A DNA stretch of 64,000 nt, taken from the NCBI GenBank assembly GCA_001630475.1, contig KV419437.1, positions 124,001 to 188,000 on the forward strand. The letters run 5' to 3'. Positions within the stretch are counted from its first letter, which is position 1. Every line of letters starts with the position of its first letter. Below are positions 11,693-22,956 of this stretch, one piece after another. The notes under the pieces are model-generated. The model was given only the letters and a program-made list of their open reading frames with translations. It ran no database searches and was not told where the DNA came from. The DNA is from Sistotremastrum niveocremeum HHB9708 (Eukaryota; Basidiomycota; Agaricomycetes; Sistotremastrales; Sistotremastraceae). A program made the position numbers and the translations under genes.

Positions 11693-12604
11693 TCAAAGCC
11701 CAATAATATCTTTGAAGTAGGTCGAGATGTATCGGCCTTTGTTTGTCTTGCCGTCCAGGATGATATAATCTCTTTGAGTATTCGGAGACAACTTGAAGAA
11801 AGAAGAGAGGCGCCGCAGTCCCCCGCTAGAGTTGGCGCGAACGGCAACGTGGAGGCTGAACGGACCATGGATCTGCTTCAATTTGACCGAAGCTCGAAAA
11901 TCACAAGGGACTCCATCCCCTCGTTGGCGATTTTCGTGTAGTCGGAATGTAGCTTCATTAGTTGCGACACCATCGCCGAAGATGCGACTCGAGGCAACTC
12001 GAATTTTCTCCCGTTCTGTGACAACCTCACGTTGACTGTTAATCGTTGCGCTCCCAAATGGTAGAGCTGCAGCACCATCTAGGGTCCCCCCAACGGTGAT
12101 AGTCCTGCTAGACATCTCCAGTGCCCTCTCTTCTGTTTCCTCTCCAAAAGCTGATCTCGGTCGCACAGCCGTGACTTCAGGATGCGGAGATACGTGAGAG
12201 GTGAAAGTGAGGGTGATTTTGACGTCAGACAGACGTGATTTAGCACCAGGGATGAGTCGGAAGTCGATCACTAGATGTGCTGTATCGCAGGGTCCGGTAA
12301 ATTTCCACATCGATGTGCGACCATAGCGCAGAGAAGTTATGGCTCCTTCGACATGACCTCCGGCTACATCTCCTTGGACAAGGACAGAGCGCTGGTTACT
12401 CTTGGCTCCTCGTGCTCTGAAGGGTTGCGGATGGTCCGTCGAGCTATCAGCTTCAGCGTCTGGTGCCACTCGGGTAATATTCGGAAGCATCTGTGACTTT
12501 GTTGAACCAACAGTATTCTCGTCTTCCTGTGGTTCAATATCTTCGAGCGTTATGTAGAATTCTGCGCCGCTGGTGTCCTGAGGTTTATGTGAATCAATAA
12601 TCTC
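11693..12604 (-). CDS. Unrecognised protein, paralogue of the gene at 7.3-8.3 kb
   Basis: Function not recognised. The main exon opens EIIDSHKPQDTSGAEFYITL just after a GTGTAG acceptor at 12605. The true first exon was not found: the nearest upstream ATG (about 12683) does not keep frame through the obvious donor, and the internal Met at 12490 is a fallback start. Shared landmarks with the paralogue are VIDFRLIPG, KITLTFTS, RIFGDGVATNEATFRLHENR, HGPFSLHVAVRANSSGG and LDGKTNKG, in the same order and spacing. It is convergent with the F-box/membrane gene, with about 217 bp between stops. Confidence 0.72.
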   Translation of the reverse strand, partial: EIIDSHKPQDTSGAEFYITLEDIEPQEDENTVGSTKSQMLPNITRVAPDAEADSSTDHPQPFRARGAKSNQRSVLVQGDVAGGHVEGAITSLRYGRTSMWKFTGPCDTAHLVIDFRLIPGAKSRLSDVKITLTFTSHVSPHPEVTAVRPRSAFGEETEERALEMSSRTITVGGTLDGAAALPFGSATINSQREVVTEREKIRVASSRIFGDGVATNEATFRLHENRQRGDGVPCDFRASVKLKQIHGPFSLHVAVRANSSGGLRRLSSFFKLSPNTQRDYIILDGKTNKGRYISTYFKDIIGL

Positions 12605-13140
12605 CTACACATGTGGTCAGTGTATTTTTCCAATGATTTCAAGTCCGTAGGAAGCTCATTCGCCTTTGCCTCACAAGTCATGTATCAAGACGGGGAGGGT
12701 TACGAAGAGCTATAGTCTACGGGTGATCGCAGAAGTACACGTATATATATTTCACGGGCGCACCCAATCATTTGACGCCAGTGCCGGTTTGAGTACCTTT
12801 ACAGCGCCGTGCCTGGGCGACCGCCGAGACGACGCACTGCCGCTCGCAGGCTGTGCACTGGTCGCTACGAAAATGATGAAGACCTCTGGTGACCGTAGTA
12901 CTGCATGATCACAGCTGACCTTGACATGTGGGTGATGGGAGGGAATATAGCATCCAATCGGCAGACAAGTCAGGCGTCCGCAGACGCGTCGGAAGGTATG
13001 GCTTGCCACCAAGTCAATTAACAACCATCAATCTCTCCTTGGATGCCACCATGTAGATTGTAATGTATGCGAAAAAAGGCAAAAAAAAAGATCAAAAGAG
13101 AAATGGGTCAATCCCGAAGAGGGCCGCGCCTCCAGTCCTA
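12605..13140. other. Intergenic; may contain a missing first exon
   Basis: Should contain the 5' exon and promoter of the minus-strand gene ending at 11693, and the 3' end of LTV1. An A-rich run lies near 13070-13102. No independent gene is seen. Confidence 0.4.
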
Positions 13141-15159
13141 CTACAGCTTCTTGACCCCTTCGACACCTCGCCTGCCATTTAGCACTTTCACGAAGCTGCG
13201 CTTCTCATCTTCAAAGGTACTCTTCATGGCTTTCTTCTCGACACGCCGTACCTTGAATGATCACTGGTCAGCGTGAATAGATACAGAGAAATGGACAACT
13301 CACTTGTCTCTCGGCCTTCACTGCCGCCTTTCTCGCCTTTTTATCCTCCTTAGATTCGCCTTTGGGCCTCTTAATCGTTTCGCGGACCGCTTTCACAGGT
13401 AGGATGAGCATTCCACCTTGCACGAATAAGTTAGCACACTCACGTTTCGTTGTGTCATCACTATCCTCGCTATCCTCCACCTCTTTCTGGTCCTCCTCCA
13501 CAACGCTAGGGAACCCAGTCTTCCTATCGACGACTATCTTCGGACCTCTCGGAGGCCGCACCGCACCGTCTCTCACTCTTATGAGTTTGGGGTGATTCTC
13601 AAGATTTGAGTACGTTGCTATTGGAGCAACAACGTCAGTGTTCAACAGTATTTCAAAAGATGAGCAAGTACGCACATAATATCGTTTCGCAATCCCAACG
13701 ATCCTTCTTATCTTCGTCCTCGTCATATCCAACCATCTCGTTCTGATTGACCTTTCTCTCCATGTCCTCCCTCTCGATCCTCTCCGCCTCAGCCAGTATT
13801 CTCTCCTTATCAGCGGCACTCGCCATCCCTCGACGTAAAGTTTCCAATTTATCAGCGCCGGTCATTCCAGGCATAACTTGACGCAGCTTTCGACCGCCAA
13901 TGATTTCGTAATTGTCTAAGAAATCTGACATCGATGCTTGGAGATCGGGGCGGGAGAGGAGATCTGGTGTTTCTTCGGATTCGTCTGATTCGTCTGATTC
14001 GTCAGGCGCACGGGAGCTATGTGAAACAGAGTCGCCGTCGTCGTATTCGTCGTCATCGAGGACTTCACCGTATTCTTTGGCCATCTGTGAAAGCAAGAAT
14101 TAACAAGAAGCATAGCCTCGATGATAGAAGAAAATACCAATCGATCAAACTGCTCGTCCAGAGTCGTGAGCCCAGCATTTCGGTATACGGCAGAACTGCT
14201 GAGAGAATATCCAGAGCCGTCTGTCGTTCCTGTTCGTCTTCTCTTCCCACCAGCGACCGCCAGTTTTGGCAATCCGCTCAGTGTATCCCCACCCTCTGAG
14301 TATCCATCAACAACAGAGCCATCATCAACAACGCCTCCTTTCTGCTTTTGCTCCGCTTTGAATTTTCTAAATCGATCTTCCCAGTCTGCCGACTCCTGGC
14401 CTTCAGCATCTTCATCGGCGTCTTCGTCCAACCCGTGCTCTTCATCGCTGCCCACGCCCCATTCTTGAAACTCAAACTCCACTTCTTCGTCACTATCTCG
14501 TTCACCATCCGCTACCAATTCGCCAAAGAAGTCGTCTGCAGTTGCTTCCGGATCGTCATCGACGAACGCTTCATCCTCGAGGGCTTCGAGAACCTGTCTC
14601 AGATGCGGATCCATATCAGGTTGAAGACCCTGTAGGGAAGGAGGTATGGCGGATTGGGCGGCATGAATGGAAGATAGGGGGAGTTCAGTTTTCGAGGGTA
14701 AAACAGAAGGAGGAAGAATCATGTCTTCCGAGAACTTCTTGCTTTTAGATTTCGAATTTGAGGATGTGGAAGGTGCATCGATCCATATTGAATCAACTCC
14801 TTCTTCTTGGATGCCCACGGGACGAAGATGTTGCATGTAGTCGTATTCGGTGTCATCATAGTAGACACCGTACAGAGAAGCCTCTCCAACGTTTGGCCGG
14901 GTGGCTTGTAGATCACTGGGAGCTATGAGGGCCTCAAGTTCGTCCCTGGTCTTTCCCTGGAAGAAATCAGTGAGTGTTGCAGAGTCAGCTTGTTAGTGCG
15001 CTTTACCTTGCCCTCGTTTCCTCTCACAAACGCTTTTAACACATGTTGACTGGCTTCCGGGTCATGAATGAGAGGGTCTCTCTGAGAACGATGCACGAGC
15101 TGGAAATGCTTTGCTCCGGGTTGCCTGAAAAGGGATTTGCTCTTCGTTTTCTCTGGCAT
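13141..15159 (-). CDS. LTV1: LTV1, 40S ribosomal subunit biogenesis and export factor
   Basis: Ltv1 binds late pre-40S particles and helps their maturation and nuclear export. The N-terminus (FRQPGAKHFQLVHRSQRDPL) is the conserved Ltv1 opening. A long acidic, low-complexity middle follows (DSDEEVEFEFQEWG, DEDADEDAEG). The family landmarks LDEQFDRL/MAKEYGEVLDDDEYDD, DRWDCETIL/STYSNLENHPKLIRV and the basic C-terminus RRVEKKAMKSTFEDEKRSF are all present. There are five exons, with GT..AG introns falling between or inside these motifs and restoring frame each time. The start at 15159 gives MPEKTKSKS. It lies in tandem with PNO1, another pre-40S factor, on the same strand. Identification is firm. 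Confidence 0.95.
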
Positions 15160-15565
15160 GGTGAACTTGAAGGCGCTGGAAAAAACGATCGGATTTCGGG
15201 AATGACAAAGTCTGCCGAGGTTCGGCACCGCTGGAAGACTTATTCTACGCAAGTGATCTGGCCGTTGACAGTTCAACGCTAGTGATCATAGAATCAAGGT
15301 GTCAGGAAGTCAGCCCTGGAGAAACACATTTCCCAAAAAAAGTTCATATATGATCAACAGCATCGGAACATTGACACTGTAGACGGAAAGACATAGTGGC
15401 AGAAATTCCAAGTAAAGGTTGTTTGAGCGAACCTAGGTAGCTCACGAGCATTGAAAAGATGCGAGTCCCAAACGAGATTAACGATCGAGAGCCGATACGG
15501 ATTTCAAGGAGTAAGATAACATGCAAGGCCAATAGATAAACAAAAAGCATCAGAAATACGCAACA
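15160..15565. other. Intergenic between PNO1 and LTV1
   Basis: About 400 bp holding the PNO1 3' end and the LTV1 promoter. No coding signal is seen. Confidence 0.5.
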
Positions 15566-16618
15566 TCACATCGCACGCTGCCGCAAACGGCTCCCAACTG
15601 TCCTCAATCCAGCGTACACTTTCCCCGGAGGTGATCCCAATATCAGAGAAACGATTGCGTCCCTTGCAATTTTGATATTTTGAAAGGAACCAAGGATGTG
15701 AATTTTCCTGTAAAGGTCGTTCAGAATACTAGGACGGAAAGATAACGCTAGGAAGACGGACGTGTCAGCCAGGACCACCCGTGTTCGAGAAGCATTCTCT
15801 ATTGTGAATTTTGTCCGTCCGTCCTGACCAGCAATTCGGCCTTCGAAGAGGAATGAGTGCCTGGTCAGAGCCCTGGTCATGATAATAACTCACCGATAGC
15901 TCGGGCCAAGTGATCTCCATGTAACGTCTTCACATCTTTGATCTCGAACGAATCCAAGTACAGGTCGTCCATTCTCAGAAGAGCAATAGCATCCTGCGAA
16001 AAAATTAGACGCTGACATAACTGTCTGAAAGCAAAACATACATTGACATCGAAACCGAGTGCATAGGCTTTCACAAAGTCAGCACCTTTCTGTAAAGCAC
16101 TGACTTCTTTGCTGTGCTTCGACGTCTAGATTGATCATTCCGAATTAGAGACAGACAGTCTGGACCAAAGTCTAGACACGCACCCGGATCTCTACAGCCC
16201 GCCTTTGAGTGTTCATCCGCACTTGTAATCCACACAGCTCAGCTAAGGGACTGAAGATATTGACCCAATCTTTTTTCAGAGGGGTCATACGGTGTGGAGG
16301 AATCGGTATTCGTCGTATTTCAGACTTCGTAGGCCCTCGCTGTGCATTGGCTGAGAGTGGGGGGAATGCAGGAGCATCCTGAGGAGCAGCAACAGCATCA
16401 TTGTCGATCATAATTTCGTCGTCTCCATCATCTTCATTATCCCATCGCTGTTCTGGTGCAGTTTCTGGGACCTCTGCGTCCAATGGTTCCAGAGTCATTT
16501 CCGAATCGTCGGCCACAGATTTCTGAGGCAGGGTTTTGCTTTTATGTTTCACGCCGCCTCGGCGAACTTTTTTCTTGGGTTTTGATTCATCGACGGCCAT
16601 AGGAGTTGAGACGACCAT
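15566..16618 (-). CDS. PNO1: PNO1/DIM2, KH-domain pre-40S assembly factor
   Basis: Pno1 (Dim2) binds pre-rRNA near the 3' end of 18S and is required for 20S pre-rRNA processing and dimethylation. The N-terminal third is acidic and low in complexity. The conserved part starts [17 protein letters not shown] and continues [35 protein letters not shown]. Then come [31 protein letters not shown] and [20 protein letters not shown] (the KH GxxG-type loop), followed by [18 protein letters not shown] and [12 protein letters not shown]. Several short introns separate these blocks in phase. The ATG at 16618 gives [12 protein letters not shown]. The length fits the family. The gene diverges from the DUF3835 gene, with 113 bp between start codons. 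Confidence 0.95.
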
Positions 16619-16731
16619 CTTGGAAGAGAGAGCAGAAAAAATGGATTACATAAGCGCGCGTCTCTCTAATGTCTACACCCTTGAGTGACGGCAGAGCTGA
16701 AGGTATGTCAACTATCTGTGAGTTCTAGAGA
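16619..16731. promoter_or_regulatory. Shared divergent promoter, PNO1 / DUF3835 gene
   Basis: Only 113 bp separate the two outward-facing start codons, so both genes must use overlapping promoter sequence. No TATA box is obvious. Confidence 0.6.
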
Positions 16732-18559
16732 ATGGACATTGAAGGCAGGGTAGTTCTACAGGGACTGTTACAGTCGCTGGGACAAACCGAATACAATGCA
16801 CAACGACCAACTCAGGAAATGGTCGAACGCATGGCGGAGAGGTTGAGCGCAATTTTAGGCGACTCGCCTGATGTATCTCATGGGGGTGAGGTGTGTTTTA
16901 TTTTGTCGATTATTATTGTATACTAATTACCTTCACTTACTTGGGTTAGAGGCTGAACGAACAGGGTGAACCGATCAGAGAAATCAGCGAACCCGTCCAA
17001 GACAATGAAGACCCAGAGAATATTCCTGCCGACCTGCCTCTGATTCCGTTGTCCAGTTTACCTCCAGATGAACGCGCTCGCAAGCGTACAGAAATGGAGC
17101 GTCTACTTGACGAGTTGGAAGAGGAGGAACAGGCCGAAGCTGAACGAGCCGAAGCACGCGAGCGCGAAAGAGGACAAGAGTTGGTGGAAAAGAGAAAGCG
17201 CGAAACCGAGGACCGGATCCAAGAGGCCAAAAAGCTCAAGTCCCAGGAAAAGAAGATGGGTAAAGCCCTACTTCGGGGATTGAGCGACGATCCTCCCAAG
17301 CCCTCTTCGTCCTCGTCCTCGAAACCCGAAGCCAAAAAGGTCTCGTTTGCCCCAGAAACTATCCGCACCGACGAACAGAAGAAGGAAGGCGGCTGGGGTG
17401 ACATAACCTTGGCGAAACCCTCTTTATCCTCCTTGAGCGCCATTGCTCCCATGAAGTTGAATGTCGTCGAAAGAGCCCCCGGCACATCGCGCGCTGCCAC
17501 CGTGATGCCAGAGCCTGACTCTGACGACGAGACGCCTCCACCCTCAGAGGAAGGGCAGTCCGACGATGACGAAGACGAGCACTCCAGAAACAGCGACAGC
17601 GAACCAGATTCTGACGGAGACGAATGGGATTTCGACACTGCTTCACACCATAGAGAAGTAGCATTGGAATATCACCGAATGCGACAGACTATTGGTACCC
17701 AGGCTATGGAAGAAGCTTACCGACAAGCGCAGCAAGAAGGCGAACATGAATGGGACCGAGAGGTAGGCGTTTCACTTGTATGTCCCAGCACTTGTTAACT
17801 TTGTTTGCGTAGAATGTTCCTTTGGACGCGACACTCGCAGGCTCGCCTCCTAGATCAAATGTCTCACGCTTCCGATCCTCACTCTACAGCTCGAGGGCAG
17901 CTGCGTCAGCACCGACCTCTCAGGGCCCTAGAGCTGTTGTACTCGACAGTAGTGCCCTTCGCGGTGCAGTACGGCTCGGCAAACTTGAAAATGACGAATT
18001 GGTGGGGGGCGAGGAAGGCGAAAGTGGCAGCGAAGACGAACAAATCGCCAAAGCCAAAGCAGCCCTCTTACGGGATGACTCCGAGCATATCGATAATCCC
18101 GTTAGAGAACGGCCAGCCGAGGGGATGGACATAGCCTCAGGTTCCATTATCGAACGCCAAAAAACCGAAGTTCCGGATAACACTCCCAAACATCATCTGC
18201 CTTCGTCAGCCACTCCGATAGCCAAACCTTCTCGATTCAGGGCTTTGCGCGAACAGGCTTTGCCAGTCCCCAGGAGCGACAGCAACACTAGGTCGATGTC
18301 GAGTACGCCGGTTGACCCTGCGGCGCGATCGTCGCCGAAAATTATATCAGATAACATATCGGAGTCAACCATCATTGGTAGATCTGGTGTTGCAGAGCCT
18401 TCTCGGATTTCCTCGAAACCGGCAGAGAAACAGGTCATGCGAGACGAGGTTCGAGCGACTGCAGGCCCAACAACACAAATATTCACCGAATCAACGCCAT
18501 CGTCTCAGCCGTCGGCCCCAAGAAAAATATCGCGATTCAAGGCTTCGAGGACAGGATAG
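16732..18559 (+). CDS. DUF3835/URI-Bud27-like protein
   Basis: Probably the fungal relative of the URI/Bud27 prefoldin-like scaffold, which links RNA polymerase assembly, translation and TOR signalling. Three exons are joined by GT..AG introns after HGGE and after WDRE. The N-terminus is short and helical. A long charged coiled coil follows (LLDELEEEEQAEAERAEARE). Next come EAKKVSFAPETIR and the block DEWDFDTASHHREVALEYH, typical of URI-family proteins. The C-terminal half is disordered and carries SRF motifs (SRFRSS, SRFRAL and a terminal SRFKASRTG), the mark of DUF3835. A full prefoldin core is not evident, so URI orthology is inference. Its position beside PNO1 and LTV1 fits a growth/ribosome role. 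Confidence 0.65.
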
Positions 18560-19559
18560 TCACCAGCTTTGGAAACGGGTCTTGAGAAATGAATGGCGGC
18601 GGCGGCTTTTCCTCAAAATTTCGTGGACGTGGGGAAGCCGAGCGGCTCGGTTCCGAGAATTTCTGCCGTGATCGGCAAATCCCTGCATCCCTGGTTCCGA
18701 TCATTCAGTAGGTCGCCGAATAGCCGGAACCCACTTATACGGCTGACAGTCCTTTATTCCAAATCCATACTCAACGCTCGTTGCCATCGCCGCCCATGGA
18801 GAAGAATACAATGCGCTATATTGTGCGCACGCCAGATCCATCACATGGTGGCCTCTCACTCGAGATCTGGCGGCGTCACTGGTCTTGCGTGTCTTCCTTA
18901 TCTGGACGGGACGTTCTATTCGAGCGTTCCATTTCATTGCCCCGACGATAAGGTTTTGAAAGTCAGACACATGAAACACCGACTGGTTGCCCATTGGATG
19001 TGGGAAGAGGTTGTGTTCACACACGCTGCTTTTTCATATGATGATCGGCTCGTATGAAGGGTCTTCAGGATACATTGTGCGGAACCACCGATGATCATTC
19101 ACGTCTATTTCATGTCGCTGGACATTATGAACTCGAGTTGTAAACGTGTGTAGCATATAGAGTTTAGACGTTGTGTTTCATGTGATCGAGTTTGAGCCAA
19201 ATAAAGCAAAGAAGTGACTTGACTTTGTATTTGGTAACCGACCATTTCAGTCGTCGCTTCTGGCGCTCGGACTCGAGGACTCTCTTCTTCGACTCCCATG
19301 TCTGTTGCTGGCCATTCTTGAGCAATTTCCCGCACTTCTCCTTCAGGCCTGGTAATGTGCCCACAATTTGCATGATAAGTGTCCAATAATGCTAACCCGA
19401 AGAGGTTAGCTCTTCCCCGCAACCACGCTCATACGCACGCACGCGTCGCAGTCCAGCTTGCTCTCTGCTATCATACCCTAGCTACGCAGGTCGTGCACGC
19501 CATTCTTTACCCTGGACTAGCGCGCCCCCACCCATCCACAACTAACCCAAACTCATCTA
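18560..19559. other. Intergenic 1 kb, no supportable gene
   Basis: Open frames at 18593-19057 (+) and 19164-19373 (-, 69 codons, rich in Lys and Arg) have no recognisable motif and no good splice partners. A perfect 7-bp inverted repeat with a 6-nt loop (GCTAACC CGAAGA GGTTAGC) lies at about 19390-19409. The right end should hold the LIM gene promoter. Confidence 0.45.
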
Positions 19560-22517
19560 ATGTCCAACCGCTTGCTCGCGCCTCCTTCAAAGCCAGCTCA
19601 GCGAATATCCCAGGAACTACCGACCGTAAAATGTTCAGGATGTGGCATCCAGCTCCAAATCGAACAAGTTGGTGACCATGTCTGCCGACCTGCTCCCCAG
19701 CCTTCGCCCACATCCAAAACTCAGCCTGGACCAAAACGTGCACATTCACCATTAGCACCCTCTCCCTTATCTACCACGAAGCCTCTAAATTTTACTAATG
19801 CTACATCTCGCCCTGTTACATCATCCTCACCACCTTCCACACCATCTCATGGATCAACACTTTCACTCTCTGTACAGATCCCGCGCAGTTCTCCTGCTAA
19901 TGGGCAACCTCCACAAAATTCTGTTAAATTCCCCACAGGCCCTTCACCGGCAACCCCTCCTGCTGCCCCATCACCTTTGCAGCAACCCGTACCCAGAAAC
20001 GCTGTGTCTCAGCCCGTTATATCGCCTTTAAAACCACAGCCTCGCAGCCCTTCGTTATCCATCCATCAGCCTCCCAAGCAGTCCGTTCCTGGGAGAGCAC
20101 CGAATGCGGGTTATCTTCCCTCGAGATCACCTGCGCCCCACCCTCCGTCCCCTCTATCTCAAAGCCAAGTGGCACCGCGCCCTGCCCCTCAGACGGCACC
20201 ACTACAACCAGCCACACGACCTCCCATCTCTCAAATCCAAATACCTACCCAGACTCTCGGGCAACCCAGCCCGTCCAGTGGGCGCATGAGAACGCCATCC
20301 TCTGCCAGCTCCTCGTCACTTAGCATTCCTAGAAACACCCCGCTACCGAGTAGCCCTCGCCCCAGCATTGACGGGGGACGACCCAGACCCTCTTTAGATG
20401 GGTCCAGCCCGTCAGAGATGCGATTACCATCTCCCCTCTCGGAGGGACGAGGCCCTTTTTCAGACAGACCAAACCCTCAGTATTCTGACATCCCCGGAAG
20501 GCCATCGAGGACATTATCCCATTCGTCAACGACGTCTATCATTCCTTATTCTAACATGGATCCGTTCAATTCAGCTCTCGGTCCCTCCTTCCAGATCTAT
20601 TCTCCGACCGCATCAGAAACTCCCATTCCTGATTTAAGCAGTACCGGGAATATGGCCGGCGTCGGAAGAAGGGGCTTCGCGGCGGCCGTGAACGCTGCTC
20701 TTTTCGCTCAGCGCGTTAACACCTCGCATTCCGACCAAAATGGATATCCGTTTCCTACGTCTGACCCGTATCAACAACCTGTTGATGTTCCTGTACGCTC
20801 ACCAAGTGCATCCAGCACCGTTAGCCGACGTCCAAATGCACCCGGGCTTCTCGAAATTCATCCTCCGAATTTCAGTCAGTCGTTTGCCATACATGTACAA
20901 ATTGTGTATTGACGGGACTTTTTCTTTTTTTCCAGGTTCCGGTACACCTCCTCTTTCTCCTGCTTTGTCCTCTGCATCTTCTCGTTCGCTTCATTCTCCA
21001 CTCTTTAACCCATCAACGCCCAATAGTCAACCCGAGATCGCTCGTTCACGATCACCATCCTCATCATCTGTCACCTCGCGCAACGACATCACTCCCAAAA
21101 AAGAGGGCTCCGACTTGCTTTCATCTCCAGAGAAAGATGGCTCCGTCTCTGCTCCCGCACGTCTCCCGTTCTTTGAGAAGTTCAAATCATCCAAGGGTGC
21201 AAGTGGCTCCTCGTCCTCCGGCTCACGTCATTCCGGGGAACGACCACGAAGAATGACTGAGTCTTCAACGGATGATACCGAAACCTCTGACAATGAACAG
21301 TCCGTCGCCAGTAGCAAGGAAGAAACCATGCTTGCTTACGGGCGTTCGTCGACGTCTTCATTCACCAGAACATCCGTTCGCTCGTCCCAGGGTGAAGAGA
21401 AAATTGTGTTTCCTTCTTTGTCTGCATCTCCTCCTTTACGAGCACAGAGTGCGCCTCGTCATCCACCTAGTCGAAGCGTCTCATCTGCATCTTCCTACTC
21501 GTCCGCTTCATCTACAGGCACCCGGATGGCCTCAAAGTCAACAGGTGCTATCGGCCGTGCTCTGGAAACTCTTCTTGAAGACACAGAAGCTGTTGGACTC
21601 ACCTCGCCTACAGGCAGTGCCTTTCCCGACGTTCGTGGCGTCCCTCCTCGACGATCGCATACAACGCCTTCTGTGTCGAGCATTCGAAAGGAAAAATCAA
21701 AGAATGCAGATCGTATATGCTTGAAGTGCGAGAAGAAGATCGAGGATGGGAGGTGGATTCAGAGTGATGGTGGTGGCGTTCTTTGCGAATCATGTTGGAA
21801 GAACATGTATCTTCCGAAGGCAAGCTGAAGTTGTTCCTTGACGTGTTTGAGCTAAGCTGACTATGTATTTAGTGCCGGAGGTGCGGGTTGCCAATTGAGA
21901 AAGGCGCGGTATCGAGCAGCGACGGTCAGTTGAAGGGCAAGTATCACAAAGACTGCTTCAATTGCTCAACATGCGAGGTACTACTACTCGACTCTCTTCC
22001 GACAATTTGTATGACTGACACACTATGTGAACAGAAACCTTTCCCAGATAAATCCTTCTATGTCTTTGAGGGAAAGCCGTACTGCGATTACCATTATCAC
22101 GAGGTCAACAACTCTCTATGCGCGTCTCCTACGTGTGGACAGCCGATCGAAGGTCCCTGTGCTGTCTCGCACGATGGCAAGCGCTATCACCCCGAGCACA
22201 TGGTTTGTGACTGGCCTGGTTGCGACGTTGGCCTCGAGGAATACTGGGAAGTGGACGGGAAGAGTCTATGTGAGAAACATGCTCTAAAAGCTGAGGACAG
22301 CCTTCTGCGGTTAAGTGTATCGAGTGAAAGCGATGACGATACGCTCCGCAATGAAGACCTCAAACCGGCGGGTGTTGCGGACGAGGTGGAGAATACGTGG
22401 GTCCCCTCAAAGAGAGCCACGAAGCGGATCACTCGGTTCATCGAATTGAGTGTGCCCATTGGGAGCCCTAAGGGCGGGGACGCTAACAAGACACTGAGCG
22501 GAGGGGAGCGATTCTGA
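19560..22517 (+). CDS. LIM-domain protein, paxillin/Pxl1-like architecture
   Basis: Likely cytoskeletal or polarity adaptor. The N-terminus has a small cysteine motif (VKCSGCGIQLQIEQVGDHVC). About 600 residues of Ser/Pro-rich disordered sequence follow. The C-terminus has consecutive LIM zinc-binding modules: CLKCEKKIEDGRWIQSDGG..CESCW; CRRCGLPIEKG..YHKDCFNCSTCE; a YCDYHYHEVNN segment; and SPTCGQPIEG..YHPEHMVCDWPGC..CEKHA. Introns lie at about 20874-20935 and after CSTCE (near 21979-22034). A third, at 21820-21872, starts with GC instead of GT (AAG/GCAAGC..TTTAG/TGC) and joins the first LIM module to the second; a stop codon just inside leaves no GT alternative. Fungal Pxl1 acts at the cell tip and contractile ring; similarity here is by domain layout only. 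Confidence 0.9.
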
Positions 22518-22956
22518 TTCCTTTGATTTGACCTGGGACAATTCATTTGAACACTGCATGTGCATTTACTTAACTTTATATTGTTTTAGGATCTTTCGTT
22601 CATCTTTTGCATTCTTTGGACATTCTTCTAACCGCATACCTTTTTATTGTAGTCATCGTATTTCTATAATGCGCCCTCTTAGGCTCGCTCTAGATTCCCG
22701 TAATCAGTACATTGGTCTTAGTAGATCTTCAGGTATATGATCATGGTAGTCTATGCTCACATTCAGTGTCAATTTTCTGGACCATCATCATTAAGGGCGC
22801 TTGTATGCGGTCCGGAAGAGGAAACTCAACCTGCCGCCAGACGGCAGGCACCGGATATCTTGCTTCAAACCAGCATCAACTGCCACACCAACTGAACACG
22901 ACAATTCTGTTGGAAGACGCTTCACCGACTCTCATTAAACACGCTCTTTTTATTCA
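22518..22956. other. Intergenic, LIM 3' end and oxidase promoter
   Basis: T-rich sequence after the LIM stop fits a 3' untranslated region. The right half is upstream of the copper radical oxidase. No gene is seen. Confidence 0.5.

Noticed and set aside
16946-17638. 230-codon minus-strand frame, Ser-rich
   Set aside because: It is antisense to the acidic coiled coil of the DUF3835 gene; Ser runs come from the Glu/Asp codons on the other strand.
18593-19057. Possible 154-codon gene downstream of the DUF3835 gene
   Set aside because: No domain, no splice context, and composition unlike neighbouring proteins.
19164-19373. 69-codon Lys/Arg-rich frame on the minus strand
   Set aside because: It looks protein-like in charge pattern, but no family is recognised and there is no supporting splice or promoter evidence.
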